Shown: positions 1 to 5,314 of the stretch, piece after piece
Numbering within the stretch: position 1 is the first letter of the stretch
How the letters are laid out: each line of letters opens with the position of its first letter
Source: Candidatus Buchananbacteria bacterium RIFCSPLOWO2_02_FULL_46_11b
GTDB taxonomy: Bacteria; Patescibacteriota; Patescibacteriia; Buchananbacterales; UBA6539
Reading direction: 5' to 3'
DNA: 7,147 nt
Assembly (NCBI GenBank): GCA_001817615.1
Contig: MHIR01000018.1
Location: 4,490-11,636, forward strand
Program-made: the position numbers and the translations under genes
Notes under the pieces: generated by a model
The model's database searches: none
What the model was told of the DNA's origin: nothing
The model's input: only the letters and a program-made list of their open reading frames with translations

Positions 1-344
1 CCAAATCCCTGGCCGTTGACGGCTCGGTCTATATTCTTTTTGGCGACGGCCGGATCCTTAAATTTGAAAACGGCAAAAACGTGGAATTCAAGCTTGATGT
101 CATTGATCCGCCCTTTATCGCCCCGACCCGGATAAAAACGGACGAGGCATCAAAATATCTGTATGTCTTAGATCCCCCGGCCAGGCGCCTGGCGGTTTTT
201 GACAAAAACGGCCGGCTAGTAAGCCAGTATATTTCCGAAAACTTTGACGATTTGAAAGACTTCTTGGTTTTTGAAAATGAAAAAGAGATTTATTTCTTAA
301 ACGGCAGTTCAATTTTGGGCGTGCCGGGCAAGCATATTAAATAG
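1..344 (+). CDS. C-terminal part of a beta-propeller-like protein (5' end outside window)
   Basis: The frame is open from position 3, with no stop, to TAG at 342-344, giving about 113 residues; the true start lies upstream of the window. A GTG at 81 is in frame, but open coding sequence continues before it, so I do not treat it as the start. The visible protein has about three repeats of roughly 35-40 residues with the feel of NHL/YVTN-type blades: hydrophobic-V-D, then VYIL or LYVLD or IYFLN, then a turn and a short strand such as RRLAVFDKNGR. It has no transmembrane segment or catalytic motif. The family reading is inference from repeat style; such propellers usually bind ligands or proteins. 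The domains upstream cannot be seen. It converges on rplL. Its stop codon shares its last G with the first base of the repeat element at 344. Confidence 0.7.
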   Translation, partial: KSLAVDGSVYILFGDGRILKFENGKNVEFKLDVIDPPFIAPTRIKTDEASKYLYVLDPPARRLAVFDKNGRLVSQYISENFDDLKDFLVFENEKEIYFLNGSSILGVPGKHIK

Positions 345-430
345 CAAGATAAGTTTTCAGCAAGATAAGCAAGATAAGACCGAAGTTTAATTTCTTATCT
401 TGCTTATCTTGCTTATCTCGCTTATCTTGC
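344..430 (+). repeat. Copy 1 of an 87-nt polar palindromic element built from a 9-nt unit
   Basis: Plan, read on the plus strand: unit GCAAGATAA (344-352), interrupter GTTTTCA (353-359), two units (360-377), core GACCGAAGTTTAATTTC (378-394), then four inverted units TTATCTTGC (395-430, the third being TTATCTCGC). The arms can pair over about 27 bp, with the 7-nt interrupter facing a 9-nt unit. The same plan recurs at 3738-3824 and 4557-4642 on the other strand. This copy sits between convergent genes, pointing the same way as the upstream plus-strand gene. It is not followed by a T-tract, so it is not a classical terminator. Function unknown. Confidence 0.9.
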
Positions 431-438
431 TTGATTTT

Positions 439-472
439 AAAAAAAGAACTCCCCTTCCAGGGAGCCCTTTTT
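439..472 (-). terminator. Rho-independent terminator of the rplJ-rplL operon
   Basis: On the minus strand, a 13-bp stem pairs 472-460 with 453-441 around a 6-nt loop. The inner CUCCC/GGGAG is followed by two G-U wobbles, one G-C and five A-U pairs, and the U-run at 445-439 follows. The wobbles become A-C mismatches when read on the plus strand, so the signal belongs to the minus strand. It lies 20 nt past the rplL stop, where the operon should end. The T-run at 468-472 could give weak termination in the other direction. Confidence 0.8.
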
Positions 473-491
473 ATATCATTTAACGATGAAA

Positions 492-890
492 TTACTTCAG
501 CATCACTTTGGCGCCGGCTTCTTCCAGGGTCTTTTTGATCTTTTCGGCTTCTTCTTTCTTGACGCCTTCTTTGACCGCCTTGGGCGCGCCGTCAACCAAG
601 TCTTTGGCTTCTTTCAAACCCAGTTCGGTCACGGTTCTGACCGCTTTAATGACGTTGATTTTGTTCTCGCCAGCGGCCGTCAATTCAACGGTGAATTCCG
701 TTTTTTCCTCGGCCGGACCGGCGGCGGCGCCAGCGGCGGCCAGCGCCGCGGGGGCGGCGGCCGAAACCCCGAATTTTTCTTCCAGGATTTTAACCAGTTC
801 GGCTAAATCCAGGACTGACATTTTCTCGATTTCCTCAACCAGTTTTTTAAACTTTTCGGGGACGATGACTTCTTTTTTTTCTTCTGACAT
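492..890 (-). CDS. rplL: 50S ribosomal protein L7/L12
   Basis: L7/L12 forms the mobile stalk of the large ribosomal subunit, where it recruits and stimulates translational GTPases; it is present as dimers bound to L10. The 132-residue length is slightly above the usual 120-130. The N-terminal dimerisation and L10-binding helices span about residues 11-42, followed by an Ala/Gly/Pro-rich hinge (43-62) and the globular C-terminal domain (64-132). The C-terminal domain has the signature KINVIKAVRTVTELGLKEAK (77-96), then DLVDGAPKAVKEG, which is the factor-binding face. The gene is 41 bp downstream of rplJ, in the usual order. The ATG at 890 is chosen because MSEEKKE is a typical N-terminus. No Shine-Dalgarno precedes it; the bases before ATG read AACCTT. 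An 8-nt tandem repeat fills the gap. The plus-strand open frames overlapping it are shadows. Confidence 0.97.
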   Translation of the reverse strand: MSEEKKEVIVPEKFKKLVEEIEKMSVLDLAELVKILEEKFGVSAAAPAALAAAGAAAGPAEEKTEFTVELTAAGENKINVIKAVRTVTELGLKEAKDLVDGAPKAVKEGVKKEEAEKIKKTLEEAGAKVMLK

Positions 891-897
891 AAGGTTA

Positions 898-933
898 GTA
901 AATTGGTAAATTAGTAAATTAGTGAATTAGTTT
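898..933 (-). repeat. 8-nt tandem repeat between rplJ and rplL
   Basis: On the plus strand, four adjacent units read GTAAATTG, GTAAATTA, GTAAATTA and GTGAATTA (898-929), followed by a partial GTTTA that runs into the rplJ stop. In the mRNA this becomes repeats of roughly UAAUUUAC just before rplL. The segment TACTAACC close to the rplL ATG is also present upstream of rplJ (within 1465-1475). It replaces any ribosome binding site in this 41-bp gap. Whether it has a role in translation or is simple slippage is unknown. Confidence 0.75.
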
Positions 934-1450
934 ATTTGGATTCTTTAATGGCGCTAAGCACGCCGACCAGGCCCCGCAAGTTGCCGGCCAAAACATTGAC
1001 AAATCCGGACACCGGGGCTTTAATCGAACCCAGGACTTTAGCCAGCAATTCTTCGCGGGACGGCAGTTTGGCTAATTCTAAAATCTTTTCCCGGCCCACG
1101 AATTTCCCTTCCAATATCCCGCCGAAAACGTTTAAGGCCTCGTGGGTTTTGGCAAAGGTTTGGACGATTCTGGCCGGGGCGGCTTCGTCGTTAATCCCGA
1201 AAACCGCGGCCGCGCTTTTGTCAAAAACTTCCGGCTTAACTGCTAAACCGGCTTTTTTCAAAGCGATTTTCATCAAAGTTTTTTTCGTCACCAAATAATC
1301 AACGCCTTCTTGCCGGCAATTTTTTCTTAATTCTTCAATCTCTTTAACCTTAAGGTTTTCAAAATTGACGAAAACCGCCGACTTGGCTTCTTTGAGTTTG
1401 GCGGAAAAATCAGTTAAAGCTTTTTCTTTTTGTGATCGAGTTTTGGGCAT
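932..1450 (-). CDS. rplJ: 50S ribosomal protein L10
   Basis: L10 anchors L7/L12 dimers to 23S rRNA to form the ribosomal stalk base. In many bacteria the L10-L12 complex also binds its own mRNA leader. The 172-residue length fits the family. Features seen are the N-terminal SQKEKALTDFSAKLKEAKS, the rRNA-binding segment with VTKKTLMKIALKKAG (54-68), and SREELLAKVLGSIKAPVSG (131-149), a conserved stretch leading into the C-terminal L12-binding helix (about 145-172). The ATG at 1450 starts MPKTRSQKEK, which matches family N-termini. No Shine-Dalgarno is visible before it. A promoter, an L10-leader structure and a candidate attenuator lie upstream, so autogenous control is expected. The terminator after rplL closes the unit. 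Confidence 0.97.
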   Translation of the reverse strand: MPKTRSQKEKALTDFSAKLKEAKSAVFVNFENLKVKEIEELRKNCRQEGVDYLVTKKTLMKIALKKAGLAVKPEVFDKSAAAVFGINDEAAPARIVQTFAKTHEALNVFGGILEGKFVGREKILELAKLPSREELLAKVLGSIKAPVSGFVNVLAGNLRGLVGVLSAIKESK

Positions 1451-1492
1451 AATAATTTTATTCGGTTAGTAGATTAGTTTATCTTTGACCGC

Positions 1493-1579
1493 GATCCGAA
1501 TTTACGAATGCATCAGAATCTACGAACTGTAAAACTAAAGCATTAGTAGATTCGGATAATTCGTAGATTAGGATCGGAT
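1493..1579 (-). repeat. Imperfect inverted repeat in the rplJL leader
   Basis: The left arm (1493-1529) and right arm (1541-1579) are reverse complements with a few mismatches and one 3-4 nt length difference. Matching blocks are ATCCGA, TACGAAT and GAATCTAC. The loop is about 11 nt. It would lie in the 5' untranslated RNA between the attenuator hairpin and the rplJ start, and could form a hairpin of about 30 bp. Motifs of the type GATTAGTAGATT echo the tandem repeat before rplL. The bases between the repeat and the rplJ ATG show no ribosome binding site. Confidence 0.7.
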
Positions 1580-1601
1580 GTGAAAAGATTAATATCTAAA
1601 C

Positions 1602-1626
1602 AAAAATCTGCGGCAAAACCACAGAT
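1602..1626 (-). terminator. Candidate attenuator: intrinsic terminator in the rplJL leader
   Basis: In the minus-strand RNA, AUCUGUGG pairs with CCGCAGAU (8 bp, one G-U) around the 5-nt loop UUUUG, followed directly by a run of U ending at 1602. Its 5' arm (1626-1619) is almost the same segment that forms the 3' strand of the leader closing stem (1625-1616). The two structures cannot coexist, which is the arrangement expected of an attenuator. It lies about 150 nt upstream of rplJ. Confidence 0.7.
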
Positions 1627-1745
1627 AAAACATAAAAACTTATTTTTATACCTGCGCCGGGCCGGCAATTTTGCCTTATTTAAGCGATTTTATCCCGTTA
1701 GAAAAATTTTCTAATGGGATTTCGCCCCGACGGTCTGTGGTTTAG
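1606..1745 (-). promoter_or_regulatory. Ribosomal protein L10 leader (cis-regulatory RNA)
   Basis: Read as minus-strand RNA, the closing stem P1 is a perfect 10-bp helix, AAACCACAGA (1743-1734) with UCUGUGGUUU (1625-1616). Inside it, P2 pairs CGUCGGG (1732-1726) with CCCGGCG (1661-1655). After P2 comes CAGGUA, then a 7-bp A/U hairpin (1649-1643 with 1638-1632). Within P2 is a long hairpin (1720-1692) with 13 of 14 positions paired, and a small one (1675-1664). The strings AAACC..AGAC.G and a purine-rich AGGUA after P2, plus the position just upstream of rplJ, match what I recall of the L10 leader family. Binding by the L10-L12 complex is known for that family and inferred here. Confidence 0.85.
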
Positions 1746-1762
1746 ATAGATTGTATATAAGT

Positions 1763-1791
1763 AATTTACAGGAAAAGTTGGGACTTGTCAA
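1763..1791 (-). promoter_or_regulatory. Sigma70-type promoter for rplJ-rplL
   Basis: A perfect -35 TTGACA lies at 1791-1786 on the minus strand. A 17-bp spacer leads to TAAATT at 1768-1763, which matches four of six -10 positions. Transcription would start near 1756, about 13 nt before the first base of the L10-leader closing stem. That is sensible spacing and supports both calls. No second equally good promoter is visible in the 445-bp gap between UMP kinase and rplJ. Confidence 0.7.
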
Positions 1792-1810
1792 ATCAAATTA
1801 GATAAAATCA

Positions 1811-1880
1811 GATATCGGAGATCGGAGATCAAAAATTAATCAGCTGATTAAATGATCTCTGATTAACCGATCTTTTCTCC
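1811..1880. repeat. Imperfect palindrome between UMP kinase and the rplJL promoter
   Basis: The centre is a perfect 16-bp palindrome, TTAATCAGCTGATTAA (1836-1851). It is flanked by matching blocks GATC(T/A) and AGATCGG/CCGATCT, but the right arm carries one extra 8-nt TTAATCAG-like unit. On the minus strand the central palindrome is followed by TTTTTG, so it might also act as a weak AT-rich terminator for the upstream gene group; I am not confident of that. One isolated copy of the 9-nt unit TTATCTTGC lies at 1883-1891, between this palindrome and the UMP kinase stop. Confidence 0.6.
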
Positions 1881-1895
1881 AATTATCTTGCTTCT

Positions 1896-2582
1896 CTACC
1901 CCACCACCGTCCCCTTAAACTCCCCGCCTTCCAAAAACCGCTTCAGGTTATCCATGTCGCTCCCCTTCATCACCACCAGTTTCATCTTGCCTTTGGCCGC
2001 CAGAGCGCTGGCGATCGGATCAAACGGCACATGCGCGCCGGGCACCCATTTGGTTCCGACTAATTTCAGAAATTCTTTCCAGGTCATCTTCTTTCGCGCC
2101 TTGGCGTCTTTGTATTTTTTCGGGTCTTTGTCGTAAATATAAGCGATATTGGAAAGATTGATCACGGTTTTGGCGCCAAAGGCCTTGGCCGCCAAAACCG
2201 CGTCCTTGTCCGAAGACGAACCCGGCAGATAGCCGGCGCCGACAATGATTTGGCGCTTGGTTTTCACCGGCCGGCTGGGATTGTCCAAAATGCTTTCGTA
2301 AGCCAGATCGCCGAAAATCGCGCTGATCAATTCAGCATTGAGCCGGGTGGCGGCAATGCCCATCCAGTCCAGATCTCGGGGTTTAACCTTAGGATTGACC
2401 GCCAAAGCCGCCTGGTTGTAATTCCGGCAAGTATTGCCCCCGCCGCAAATCAAGACAAAACGGATGCCTTTTTTGGTAAAATTTAAAATCAGCGGGCGGA
2501 ACTTTTTCAAAAAGTTAATGTCAATATTGTCGGGGGCGATTAAGGAGCCGCCCAGGGACATAACGAGAGTTTTGTTTGGCAT
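1896..2582 (-). CDS. pyrH: UMP kinase, archaeal-type (amino acid kinase superfamily)
   Basis: It phosphorylates UMP to UDP with ATP in the cytoplasm, feeding UTP, CTP and UDP-sugar synthesis. The 228-residue protein is a full-length amino acid kinase fold. Visible elements are the N-terminal MSLGGSLIAPDNIDINFLKK (8-27), the glycine-rich CGGGNTCRNY (46-55), DWMGIAATRLNA (72-83), GAGYLPGSSSDKDAVL (115-130) with the Thr/Ser-Asp pattern, NLSNIAYIYDKDPKK (142-156) in the nucleotide-binding part, and FDPIAS (187-192) near the C-terminus. Length and motif order fit the compact UMP kinase of archaea such as Pyrococcus better than the longer E. coli-type PyrH. The ATG at 2582 gives MPNKTLVMSLGGS, with no Shine-Dalgarno. 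It lies 126 bp downstream of mltG, beyond a large inverted repeat. A less likely alternative is another small-molecule kinase of the superfamily. Confidence 0.88.
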   Translation of the reverse strand: MPNKTLVMSLGGSLIAPDNIDINFLKKFRPLILNFTKKGIRFVLICGGGNTCRNYNQAALAVNPKVKPRDLDWMGIAATRLNAELISAIFGDLAYESILDNPSRPVKTKRQIIVGAGYLPGSSSDKDAVLAAKAFGAKTVINLSNIAYIYDKDPKKYKDAKARKKMTWKEFLKLVGTKWVPGAHVPFDPIASALAAKGKMKLVVMKGSDMDNLKRFLEGGEFKGTVVG

Positions 2583-2594
2583 AAAAGGATTAAT

Positions 2595-2702
2595 TAATTT
2601 CTAATACCTAATATCTAATTTTTAATCAAATCCCAATGACTAAATCCTAATTCTTAGACATTAAAAATTAGTTATTGATTAAAAATTAGATATTAGAAAT
2701 TA
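2595..2702. repeat. Long inverted repeat filling the mltG-UMP kinase gap
   Basis: The right arm (2675-2702, 28 nt) is an exact reverse complement of the left arm (2595-2629, 35 nt) once 7 nt within the left arm (CCTAATA, or an equivalent frame) are removed. The interior contains a second nested pair, CAATGACTAA (2634-2643) with TTAGTTATTG (2668-2677), matching 9 of 10. The arms are built of short AT-rich modules such as TCTAATA and TTTTTAAT. The structure spans nearly the whole 126-bp intergenic space. It has no terminator-like GC stem or U-tract. A possible cruciform or mRNA hairpin; role unknown. Confidence 0.88.
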
Positions 2703-2708
2703 GTCATT

Positions 2709-3728
2709 TTACTTTAAATACTTCGCCTTCGCCGCCAGATGCTCCTCATAAGTCCGGCTGTATATAACTTCACCCGCCGGCGTCGTCAAAAAATACATGT
2801 ACGGGTTGCCCGCCGGATAAATCGCGGCTAAAATCGCGTCCAGGCCCGGATGGCTGATCGGCCCGGGCGGCAAACCCTTATATTTATAAGTATTATAGGG
2901 GCTGTCTATTCTCGTATCGTCCCAGGACGGCTGAACCGCGCCTTTTTGGGTGATATAATTGACCGTCGCGTCCGACTGCAAGCCGATATTATTTTTTAAG
3001 CGCCGATAAAATATGCCCGCCGCTAATTTCCGGTCGGCCGGCAGGGAAACTTCTTTTTCAATAATTGAAGCCAGAGTTAAAATCTCATGGACGGTTTTGC
3101 CCTGCTTGGCAATTTCCTGCCTCAACTCCGGCGCCAGCTTGCGCCCAAAATTATCAAGCATCTTTTGCACGATTTCTTTAATCGCCGCATTTTTATAAAC
3201 CCGGTAAGTGTCGGGAAACAAATACCCTTCCAGGCCCCGATCAAGCGGCCGGCTTTGCAAAAAGTCGTAATCCTCCCACCAAGCCTGCTTTTTTTGGACA
3301 ATGGCAAAAAAATCTTCGGGCTGGCCAAACCCCTGCTTATTCAAATATTCGGCGTAATCATTGTTGTTCCAGCCCTCAATAAAAGTAAGGGTAATCTCCT
3401 TAAGAGCGCCGTTTTGCGCTCCCCGGCTTAAAATCCGGGCAATTTCTTTAGCCGTTAAATTCTTCGGCAAATCATATTCCCCCGGCTGCAGCAGGCTGCT
3501 GGCGCCTTTAGCCCAGACATAAAGCTCAAAGACCACCCAGTTTTTAACCAGCCCGGCTTTTTTCAATTCCCGGCTGATAACCATGCTCCCCTGCTTCGGC
3601 TGGATGACAAAGGTTTTTATTTCCCCGCTTTTGGAATTGGGCGCGTTTAGGGCGTAGTAATAGTAGCCCGCGGCGGTTAATAATGCCGGGATGATTATTA
3701 AGATTAAATATTTTATTAGTTTTGGCAT
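2709..3728 (-). CDS. mltG: Endolytic murein transglycosylase MltG (YceG-like)
   Basis: MltG is an inner-membrane lytic transglycosylase that cleaves nascent peptidoglycan glycan strands and helps set their length. The 339-residue size is normal. One N-terminal membrane anchor spans about residues 5-25, placing the rest outside the membrane. A LysM-like subdomain follows (about 38-105, with GEYDLPKNLTAKEIARIL). The catalytic domain contains RGLEGYLFPDTYRVY (164-178), LTLASIIEKEVSLPADR (218-234), LQSDATVNY (250-258) and SPYNTYKYKGLPPGPISHPG (276-295), all hallmarks of the family. E224 in ASIIEKE is the probable catalytic glutamate. The ATG at 3728 gives a Lys-flanked membrane anchor; no Shine-Dalgarno precedes it. 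Repeat copy 2 begins 9 nt upstream of the start. Neighbours uppP and the nucleotidyltransferase fit an envelope role. Confidence 0.96.
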   Translation of the reverse strand: MPKLIKYLILIIIPALLTAAGYYYYALNAPNSKSGEIKTFVIQPKQGSMVISRELKKAGLVKNWVVFELYVWAKGASSLLQPGEYDLPKNLTAKEIARILSRGAQNGALKEITLTFIEGWNNNDYAEYLNKQGFGQPEDFFAIVQKKQAWWEDYDFLQSRPLDRGLEGYLFPDTYRVYKNAAIKEIVQKMLDNFGRKLAPELRQEIAKQGKTVHEILTLASIIEKEVSLPADRKLAAGIFYRRLKNNIGLQSDATVNYITQKGAVQPSWDDTRIDSPYNTYKYKGLPPGPISHPGLDAILAAIYPAGNPYMYFLTTPAGEVIYSRTYEEHLAAKAKYLK

Positions 3729-3737
3729 ATTGAGACA

Positions 3738-3824
3738 GCAAGATAAGCGAGATAAGCAAGATAGGCAAGATAAGAAGTCAAACTTCGGCCTTATCTTGCT
3801 TATCTTGCTAAAAACTTATCTTGC
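3738..3824 (-). repeat. Copy 2 of the 87-nt polar palindromic element
   Basis: Read on the minus strand: unit GCAAGATAA (3824-3816), interrupter GTTTTTA (3815-3809), two units (3808-3791), core GGCCGAAGTTTGACTTC (3790-3774), then four inverted units (3773-3738, with single-base variants). The length is identical to copy 1, and each segment aligns one to one. The core of this copy is itself a perfect small hairpin, GAAGT-TTG-ACTTC. The stop of the upstream nucleotidyltransferase is the TAA at the end of the second unit, so about eight codons of that gene lie inside the element. The far end is 9 nt from the mltG start. Confidence 0.9.
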
Positions 3825-4549
3825 TTAATGCTTTGTGAAACAAAGGGTCCGCCCCACTCCCGCTTTACCCGCTCGTACCGCTCGGGCGTGCCGGTGTCAA
3901 ACCATTGGGCATCGGATTTGAAGCCGAAGAGCTTGCCGGCCTTGGCCAGGGCCGGAAAAACGTCTTTTTCCATCATCGCAAAATCTTTAGCCGGCAGATA
4001 ATCAAAGACTTCGGGCGATAAGACATAATAGCCGGAATTGGCGTAATCTGACGGCGCTTCTTTTTGTGACGGCTTTTCCATAAATTCCAGTATCTTTTCG
4101 CCTGCCAGCCGGGCAATGCCAAAGTGCGTCACATCAGCCACTTGGGTTAAGGCAATCGTGGCCGCGGCTTGATTATTCTGGTGCGCCTGAAGCATTTTTT
4201 CCAGATCCAAGGCGAATAAATTGTCGCCGTTGCACATAAAAAAATCTTCGGCCGGAATTTCGCCTTGTTTTTTTAAAATTAAAAGCGGCCCGGCCGTGCC
4301 CATTGGTTTTTCCTCGCGCAAATATCTGATTTGGCAGCCGAAACCGCTTCCGTCGCCGAAATAGGCGACCATTTGGCCGGCTAAGTAGCCGATGGACAAA
4401 TAAAAATCGGAAATACCGGCATTTTTATAAATATCCAAAACCAGCTCGGTCAAAGTTTTTTCCCGAATCGGAATCAGGGCTTTGGGAATTTTACGGGTTA
4501 AGGGTCTTAAACGGGTCCCCTCGCCGCCGGCGAGAATTATGGCAATCAT
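3800..4549 (-). CDS. Sugar-1-phosphate nucleotidyltransferase (RmlA/GCD1-like)
   Basis: The family joins a nucleoside triphosphate to a sugar-1-phosphate, making an NDP-sugar plus pyrophosphate in the cytoplasm. The 249-residue protein is a single nucleotidyl transferase domain. It shows the N-terminal signature LAGGEGTRLRPLTRKIPKAL (6-25), EEKPMGTAGPL (79-89), the metal-binding NGDN (107-110), EKP (158-160), NSGYYVL (171-177) and WFDTGTPERY (216-225). There is no C-terminal left-handed beta-helix, so it is not GlmU-like. The sugar and base cannot be read from sequence; mannose-1-P guanylyltransferase-like and glucose-1-P thymidylyl- or uridylyltransferase-like are all possible. The ATG at 4549 is fixed by the MIAIILAGG start. 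No Shine-Dalgarno is present; repeat copy 3 ends 7 nt upstream. The last eight residues, KQDKFLAR, and the stop are encoded by repeat copy 2. Confidence 0.9.
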   Translation of the reverse strand: MIAIILAGGEGTRLRPLTRKIPKALIPIREKTLTELVLDIYKNAGISDFYLSIGYLAGQMVAYFGDGSGFGCQIRYLREEKPMGTAGPLLILKKQGEIPAEDFFMCNGDNLFALDLEKMLQAHQNNQAAATIALTQVADVTHFGIARLAGEKILEFMEKPSQKEAPSDYANSGYYVLSPEVFDYLPAKDFAMMEKDVFPALAKAGKLFGFKSDAQWFDTGTPERYERVKREWGGPFVSQSIKQDKFLAR

Positions 4550-4556
4550 AATTTTA

Positions 4557-4642
4557 GCAAGATAAGCAAGATAAGCGAGATAGGCAAGATAAGAGTTAAA
4601 CTTAGGTCTTATTTTGCTTATCTCGCTGAAAACTTATCTCGC
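4557..4642 (-). repeat. Copy 3 of the polar palindromic element (86 nt)
   Basis: Read on the minus strand: unit GCGAGATAA (4642-4634), interrupter GTTTTCA (4633-4627), units GCGAGATAA and GCAAAATAA (4626-4609), core GACCTAAGTTTAACTC (4608-4593), then four inverted units (4592-4557). It is one base shorter than the other copies, within the core. The first unit supplies the Ala-Arg-stop end of pcm. The far end lies 7 nt from the nucleotidyltransferase ATG, so the element is the entire intergenic region. Base changes in the units are often silent for Ala-Arg-stop (GCA to GCG), but copies 1 and 2 do not need that reading. Confidence 0.9.
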
Positions 4643-5257
4643 TTGCTTTGTTTCAATTAAAGGCACAAACATGAATCCTTTATAAATCTTTTCCTTAAAC
4701 TTATTTTTAGCAATTTTTTCAATTAGGCGAATATCCTCCGCGGCGGTAGGAATTACCATTCTTCCGCCCACGGCCAGCTGTTCCTTCAGAGCTTTGGGAA
4801 TTTCGGCGGCCGCGGCCGACACCAAAATTCTATCAAACGGCGCGCTTTTAGGCAAGCCCCGCGTCCCGTCGCGGCAAAAGAATTTAAGATTGAAAAAATC
4901 ATATTTGGCCGCGTTTTTCTCGCCGAATTCCTTTAATTCCGCCACCCGCTCCAGGGCGAAAACTTTGCCGTTTTTTCCGGCAAGCTCGGCCAAAAGCGCC
5001 GCCGTCCAGCCCGAGCCCGAGCCGACATCCAATATCTTTTGGCCGGCTTTGGGCGCCAATAATTCCAGCATGAAAGCCACGGTCAGGGGCTGGGAAATAG
5101 TCTGGCCTTCTCCGATGGGCAAAGGCGCGTTTTCCGATTCTTGATTCAATAAATAATCAGGCATGAAATCCCGGCGGCGGATCTTGCGGAAGGCGCTGAT
5201 GATGGCGGGGGTTTTGAGATAACCTTGGTCAATTAGTTGCTGGATTAGCTGTTTCAT
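4634..5257 (-). CDS. pcm: Protein-L-isoaspartate O-methyltransferase
   Basis: It uses S-adenosylmethionine to methylate isoaspartyl residues in damaged proteins, the first step of their repair, in the cytoplasm. The 207 residues match the usual length. Family hallmarks are RRDFMPDY near the N-terminus (28-35), PLPIGEGQTISQPLTVAFML (45-64) with the substrate-site TISQP, the SAM-binding motif ILDVGSGSGWTAALLAEL (75-92), the acidic post-strand residue in ALERVAEL (101-108), RDGTRGLP (129-136) and FDRILVSAAA (141-150), then VGGRMVIP (163-170). The ATG at 5257 gives MKQLIQQLIDQGYLK, a typical N-terminus; no Shine-Dalgarno is seen. It lies 74 bp after uppP and 84 bp before the nucleotidyltransferase. 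The last residues and stop (Ala-Arg-TAA) come from repeat copy 3. Confidence 0.94.
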   Translation of the reverse strand: MKQLIQQLIDQGYLKTPAIISAFRKIRRRDFMPDYLLNQESENAPLPIGEGQTISQPLTVAFMLELLAPKAGQKILDVGSGSGWTAALLAELAGKNGKVFALERVAELKEFGEKNAAKYDFFNLKFFCRDGTRGLPKSAPFDRILVSAAAAEIPKALKEQLAVGGRMVIPTAAEDIRLIEKIAKNKFKEKIYKGFMFVPLIETKQAR

Positions 5258-5314
5258 GAGTCTTACGCTTAGTTAATCAGGAAGCGAGCGATCCTCTTGG
5301 CGAAACTTAGGGCG

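Noticed and set aside
344..430. CRISPR array
   Set aside because: The 9-nt units are contiguous or inverted with no unique spacers of 25-40 nt, and no cas genes are nearby.
395..440. Terminator for the plus-strand gene formed by repeat copy 1
   Set aside because: The hairpin is not followed by a run of T; the next bases are TTGATTTTAAAAA.
508..909. Plus-strand open frames across rplL (also 486-806)
   Set aside because: They are antisense shadows of a clear L7/L12 gene; the Ala/Gly-rich hinge leaves the other strand open.
3544..3768. Alternative gene starting upstream of mltG
   Set aside because: A frame-shifted shadow that starts inside repeat copy 2; mltG in the other frame has all family motifs.
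3738..3824. Iterons of a replication origin
   Set aside because: Units are arranged as a palindrome, the element occurs in three gaps, and no replication gene or DnaA-box cluster is near.
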